Shown here one piece after another: positions 14,357 to 16,958 of a DNA stretch of 16,958 nt (within the stretch, counting starts at the first letter, position 1; every line of letters begins with the position of its first letter). The notes beneath the pieces are model-generated. The model did not search any database. It had not been told where the DNA came from and worked only from the letters and a program-made list of their open reading frames with translations. The stretch is from Fibrobacterota bacterium (GTDB taxonomy: Bacteria; Fibrobacterota; Chitinivibrionia; Chitinivibrionales; JANQEN01): assembly GCA_030619215.1 (NCBI GenBank), contig JAUXBV010000006.1, positions 1 through 16,958 on the forward strand. The letters are read 5' to 3'. The translations under genes and the position numbers were made by a program.

Positions 14357-15871
14357 TTAGAATTCTTTAGTAGTTTTCTGGTCAGGTAATACTATGTTTG
14401 AGGTCCCACCCTCAACAAAAGATTGCTCTGAAACCCTCGTTATTATTGCCTTTTCAGTAAATTCTCTCAGTGTTAATGCGCCGTTATTACACATTGTAGC
14501 CCGCAGTTTGGCCAGAGTGACATCCAGAACATCGTTTACCGAACCGACGATAGGCACGTATCCATCAATGCCCTCTTCGAATTTCATGGTTGTATCGGTT
14601 GCTTCATCGCTATAGCGCTGCCAGTTGCGAGCCCTGTTTGAGCCTTCTCCCCAGTAAGGCTTGAAAAGGCGTCCGCTCATGGATATCTTCGGAGGGGGGC
14701 TTTCGTTTGTCATGGCAAAGTAGCGCCCCATCATGACAAAATCAGCGCCCATTGCAAGGGCAATAATAATCTGGGTATCGTTTGCAAGACCTCCATCCGA
14801 GCAAACCGGTATGTACATACCGGTTTGCTTAAAATAGTTATCACGTTCAGCGATAACCTCAAGCAGGGCCGAAGCCTGGCCCCTGCCGATGCCTTTCTGT
14901 TCGCGGGTAATACAGATGGAGCCGCCGCCTATACCCACCTTGACAAAATCAACACCAGTCTCTTCTGCAAGGTATCGGAAGCCTTCGGCAGAAACGACAT
15001 TGCCGCCACCCAATGCAACTGTGTCACCGTATTTTTCCCGTATCCACAGCGCAGCTTCCTTTTGAAATTCCGAATAGCCGTCTGAGGAATCCATGGTAAA
15101 GACATCCGTTCCGGCCTCAATAAGAGCCGGTACGCGCTTTTTGAAATCATGGGTGTTAATTGCCGCGGCAACTACCAGCCGTTTTTCGCTGTCAAGAAGC
15201 TCTTCCGGATTGATTCTGTGATCGAAGAAATCTTTTTTAAATACAAGTGCGTCTAAGTTGCCTTCTTTATCGAGAATAGGAAGGCACTCTTTTTTGTGTT
15301 TATGCAAAAAGGAATTGGCATCATGAAGAGATATCCCGATTGATCCATGGACAACCTTTTCCCTGGGTGTCATATAGTGGGAGACAGGTTTTTCAAGGTC
15401 GTCCTCATATTCCCAGAAGTCTTTGTCGGTTAGAATACCTAAAAATTTTCCCTTACTCGTTCCATCGTGGGTTACCGCTACGGTGGAATGGCCTGTCTTA
15501 TTTATCAATGAAATGGTATCCTTAAGCAGGGTATCCGGTTTTACATTAGAATCACTTTCAACAAAACCCGCTTTATGGTGTTTCACACGTGAGACCTTTG
15601 AGGCTTGTTTATTAATAGGCTGGGAACAGTAAATAAAGGCAAGGCCGCCTCTGCGGGCAAGCGCAATTGCCATTTTTGCACCGGAGACTGCCTGCATACT
15701 TGCTGAAACAAAGGGAATGTTCAAAGAGAGCCTCGGTGTTTCATCTTTTTTAAATCTGGTAATAGGGGTTTTAAGCGATACATTTGAAGCAATGTGTTGT
15801 TTCTCCGTAAGTCGCGGTATAAGCAGGTATTCAGAGAATGTTCTTGAAATATCCGATAGTATTTTTGCCAT
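14357..15871 (-). CDS. guaB: Inosine-5'-monophosphate dehydrogenase, divergent GuaB subfamily
   Basis: Oxidises IMP to XMP with NAD, the committed step to guanine nucleotides, in the cytoplasm. 504 aa from the ATG at 15871, chosen because AGAGG lies 5 nt upstream; the in-frame GTG at 15877 is inside that ribosome site. The (beta/alpha)8 barrel is interrupted by two CBS domains (about 113-223). NAD-side D-S-S-D-G (261-265) replaces the common D-T-A-H-G. G-G-N-V-V (289-293) is followed by the catalytic loop G-G-G-S-I-C-I-T-R with Cys320. The next residues E-Q-K-G-I-G-R-G-Q differ from the usual bacterial V-A-G-V-G-x-P-Q. The mobile flap has the Arg-Tyr pair (R419-Y420) in W-Q-R-Y. A 30-bp perfect palindrome lies within the gene at 14800-14829. 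Purine synthesis is shared with purL, but the two genes are far apart and on opposite strands. Confidence 0.93.
   Translation of the reverse strand: MAKILSDISRTFSEYLLIPRLTEKQHIASNVSLKTPITRFKKDETPRLSLNIPFVSASMQAVSGAKMAIALARRGGLAFIYCSQPINKQASKVSRVKHHKAGFVESDSNVKPDTLLKDTISLINKTGHSTVAVTHDGTSKGKFLGILTDKDFWEYEDDLEKPVSHYMTPREKVVHGSIGISLHDANSFLHKHKKECLPILDKEGNLDALVFKKDFFDHRINPEELLDSEKRLVVAAAINTHDFKKRVPALIEAGTDVFTMDSSDGYSEFQKEAALWIREKYGDTVALGGGNVVSAEGFRYLAEETGVDFVKVGIGGGSICITREQKGIGRGQASALLEVIAERDNYFKQTGMYIPVCSDGGLANDTQIIIALAMGADFVMMGRYFAMTNESPPPKISMSGRLFKPYWGEGSNRARNWQRYSDEATDTTMKFEEGIDGYVPIVGSVNDVLDVTLAKLRATMCNNGALTLREFTEKAIITRVSEQSFVEGGTSNIVLPDQKTTKEF
14800..14829. repeat. Perfect 30-bp palindrome inside guaB
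   Basis: The half-site AGCAAACCGGTATGT (14800-14814) is followed directly by its exact reverse complement (14815-14829) with no spacer. It encodes part of K-Q-T-G-M-Y-I-P-V-C-S on the minus strand, a conserved stretch before the phosphate-binding D-G-G. The symmetry stops at 14799/14830. Confidence 0.95.
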
Positions 15872-15911
15872 ATTCACCTCTATATTATTGATAAAACTTA
15901 AATATATTGCC

Positions 15912-15933
15912 TATAAAGTTAGCATATAAAGTT
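15912..15933. repeat. Direct repeat in the guaB upstream region
   Basis: TATAAAGTT occurs at 15912-15920 and again at 15925-15933, a 13-bp period, 41 to 62 bp upstream of the guaB start in the 224-bp gap between guaB and the divergent mscS-type gene. It may be a pair of regulator half-sites or promoter elements; the AT-rich setting makes chance quite possible. I see no riboswitch-like structure in this gap. Confidence 0.5.
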
Positions 15934-16095
15934 TGAAAAAGCAAGATAAAATGTGATATTTCTTTAATATAATTAACATCATTCTTAATAAAAATTTTAA
16001 TGCTGAACACAATTTATGCCGGATAAAGTATTTTATTTATTTAAAATAAACTAAGACTATTTTTTAGCTGTTTTTTTTCAAATGAGGTAGAATAG

Positions 16096-16958
16096 ATGGA
16101 TTTATTGAGTTTATCTGATTTGAAATCCAATTTTAATGAATTCATTGGCATAGTAACCGATTTTATCGGACAGCAACAATGGCTTGCTATTTTTATTTTA
16201 TTGCTTATTTCGTTTATTCTTGAGCGAATCTCAATATTTTTCTTTAAAAAAGTATTAAAAATTACCCGCAAGACTAAAACGGATCTTGATGATCGTATTA
16301 TTGCAAAATCATCACGCCCTATCGGCAATTATATACTTCTGTTAGGTTTATATATAATCGTTCAGATTTTTAAATTTCCCGGAGCTCCGGTTGATATAAA
16401 ATCGATAATTCTCACCGGGGTTAAAATTGCAGTTGTAATAAATACAATTTGGTTTCTCATAAGGCTGACCGATGTTTTTGGTAAATATCTTTTCTCAAAG
16501 GCTGCTAAAACCAGATCACGCCTTGATGATCAGCTTATACCTATATTCCAAAAAACTATTAGAGTATTTCTATATGCTATTTGTATTATATATATCATTC
16601 AGGCAATGGGTTACTCCATATCAGGTATTGTTGCCGGTTTAGGTATAGGCGGACTTGCGGTTGCCCTGGCCGCAAAAGATACACTTGCGAATTTGTTCGG
16701 ATCCATTACGCTGATCACTGACAGGCCATTTCGTGTGGGCGACTGGATCAGGGTAGGTGACGATGAAGGTTATGTTGAGCAGATTGGTTTCAGGTCTACC
16801 CGTATCAGGACATTCCCCAAGACACAGATTACTATACCTAACTCAATAATAGCAAACACATCGATAAATAATTTTTCCCGTATGCCTAAAAGACGAGTCA
16901 AAATGACTGTTGGTGTTACTTATGAAACAACCGCCGATCAGATGGAAGCAGTAGTTAA
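16096..16958 (+). CDS. MscS-family mechanosensitive ion channel (partial)
   Basis: Opens under membrane tension to release solutes during hypo-osmotic shock, in the inner membrane. ATG at 16096 has GAGG 7 nt upstream; the frame is open for 287 codons to the right edge, so the C-terminal cytoplasmic domain is incomplete. Helices at about 29-50, 76-93, 103-123 and 155-174 precede the pore helix (176-205). The pore helix is rich in Gly and Ala (G-L-G-I-G-G-L-A-V-A-L-A-A-K-D), the MscS signature. The beta domain follows with D-R-P-F-R-V-G-D-W-I (209-218), G-Y-V-E-Q-I-G-F-R-S-T-R-I-R (225-238) and I-P-N-S (247-250). With at least four helices before the pore it is larger than the three-helix E. 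coli MscS, closer to the YnaI/YbiO-like channels. Confidence 0.92.
   Translation, partial: MDLLSLSDLKSNFNEFIGIVTDFIGQQQWLAIFILLLISFILERISIFFFKKVLKITRKTKTDLDDRIIAKSSRPIGNYILLLGLYIIVQIFKFPGAPVDIKSIILTGVKIAVVINTIWFLIRLTDVFGKYLFSKAAKTRSRLDDQLIPIFQKTIRVFLYAICIIYIIQAMGYSISGIVAGLGIGGLAVALAAKDTLANLFGSITLITDRPFRVGDWIRVGDDEGYVEQIGFRSTRIRTFPKTQITIPNSIIANTSINNFSRMPKRRVKMTVGVTYETTADQMEAVV

Overview
The window looks like an ordinary chromosomal segment of an AT-rich Gram-negative bacterium, most likely in the FCB superphylum outside the Bacteroidota proper (a Fibrobacterota-like lineage is my best guess, not proven). The reasons are a C-terminal domain of the type IX secretion (Por) sorting type, a lipoprotein with a Cys lipobox, an OmpA-type peptidoglycan-binding protein, a CsgG-like periplasmic protein, a large single-chain PurL of the clade II type, and several starts with weak or no Shine-Dalgarno sequence. 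The succinate dehydrogenase anchor is split into separate SdhC and SdhD subunits, unlike the single fused anchor usual in Bacteroidota.

Layout. Positions 1-708 (minus) hold sdhC and a truncated sdhD, the start of a succinate dehydrogenase/fumarate reductase operon that runs off the left edge. Positions 761-1577 are a decayed accessory patch: a terminator, an 11-G homopolymer, an orphan T9SS sorting domain without the protein it once ended, and a 381-bp element with 26-bp terminal inverted repeats and a TA at each end that contains an internally deleted, frameshifted IS200-like REP-associated transposase (RAYT). Positions 1578-2973 (minus) hold a DMT/EamA transporter overlapping by 14 bp a small single-HKD phospholipase D-like protein.

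Positions 3153-8391 (plus) carry a small lipoprotein, an OmpA-family protein and purL. Positions 8409-15871 (minus) carry, in transcription order, guaB (an unusual IMPDH subfamily), a DegP/DegQ-type htrA, a YchJ/SEC-C protein, a large HtrA-like protease fused to a PEGA domain and two LamG/DUF1080-like sandwiches, and a CsgG-like protein. The window ends in a plus-strand MscS-family channel cut by the right edge.

Functional themes are respiration (sdh), purine synthesis (purL, guaB; not one operon), and cell-envelope quality control or architecture (lipoprotein/OmpA, two S1C proteases, CsgG-like protein, MscS). I did not find CRISPR, phage or defence systems, tRNA or rRNA. The items most worth a second look are the protease-PEGA-LamG/CsgG-like pair, the RAYT-derived inverted-repeat element beside the orphan T9SS domain, and a perfect 30-bp palindrome inside guaB.
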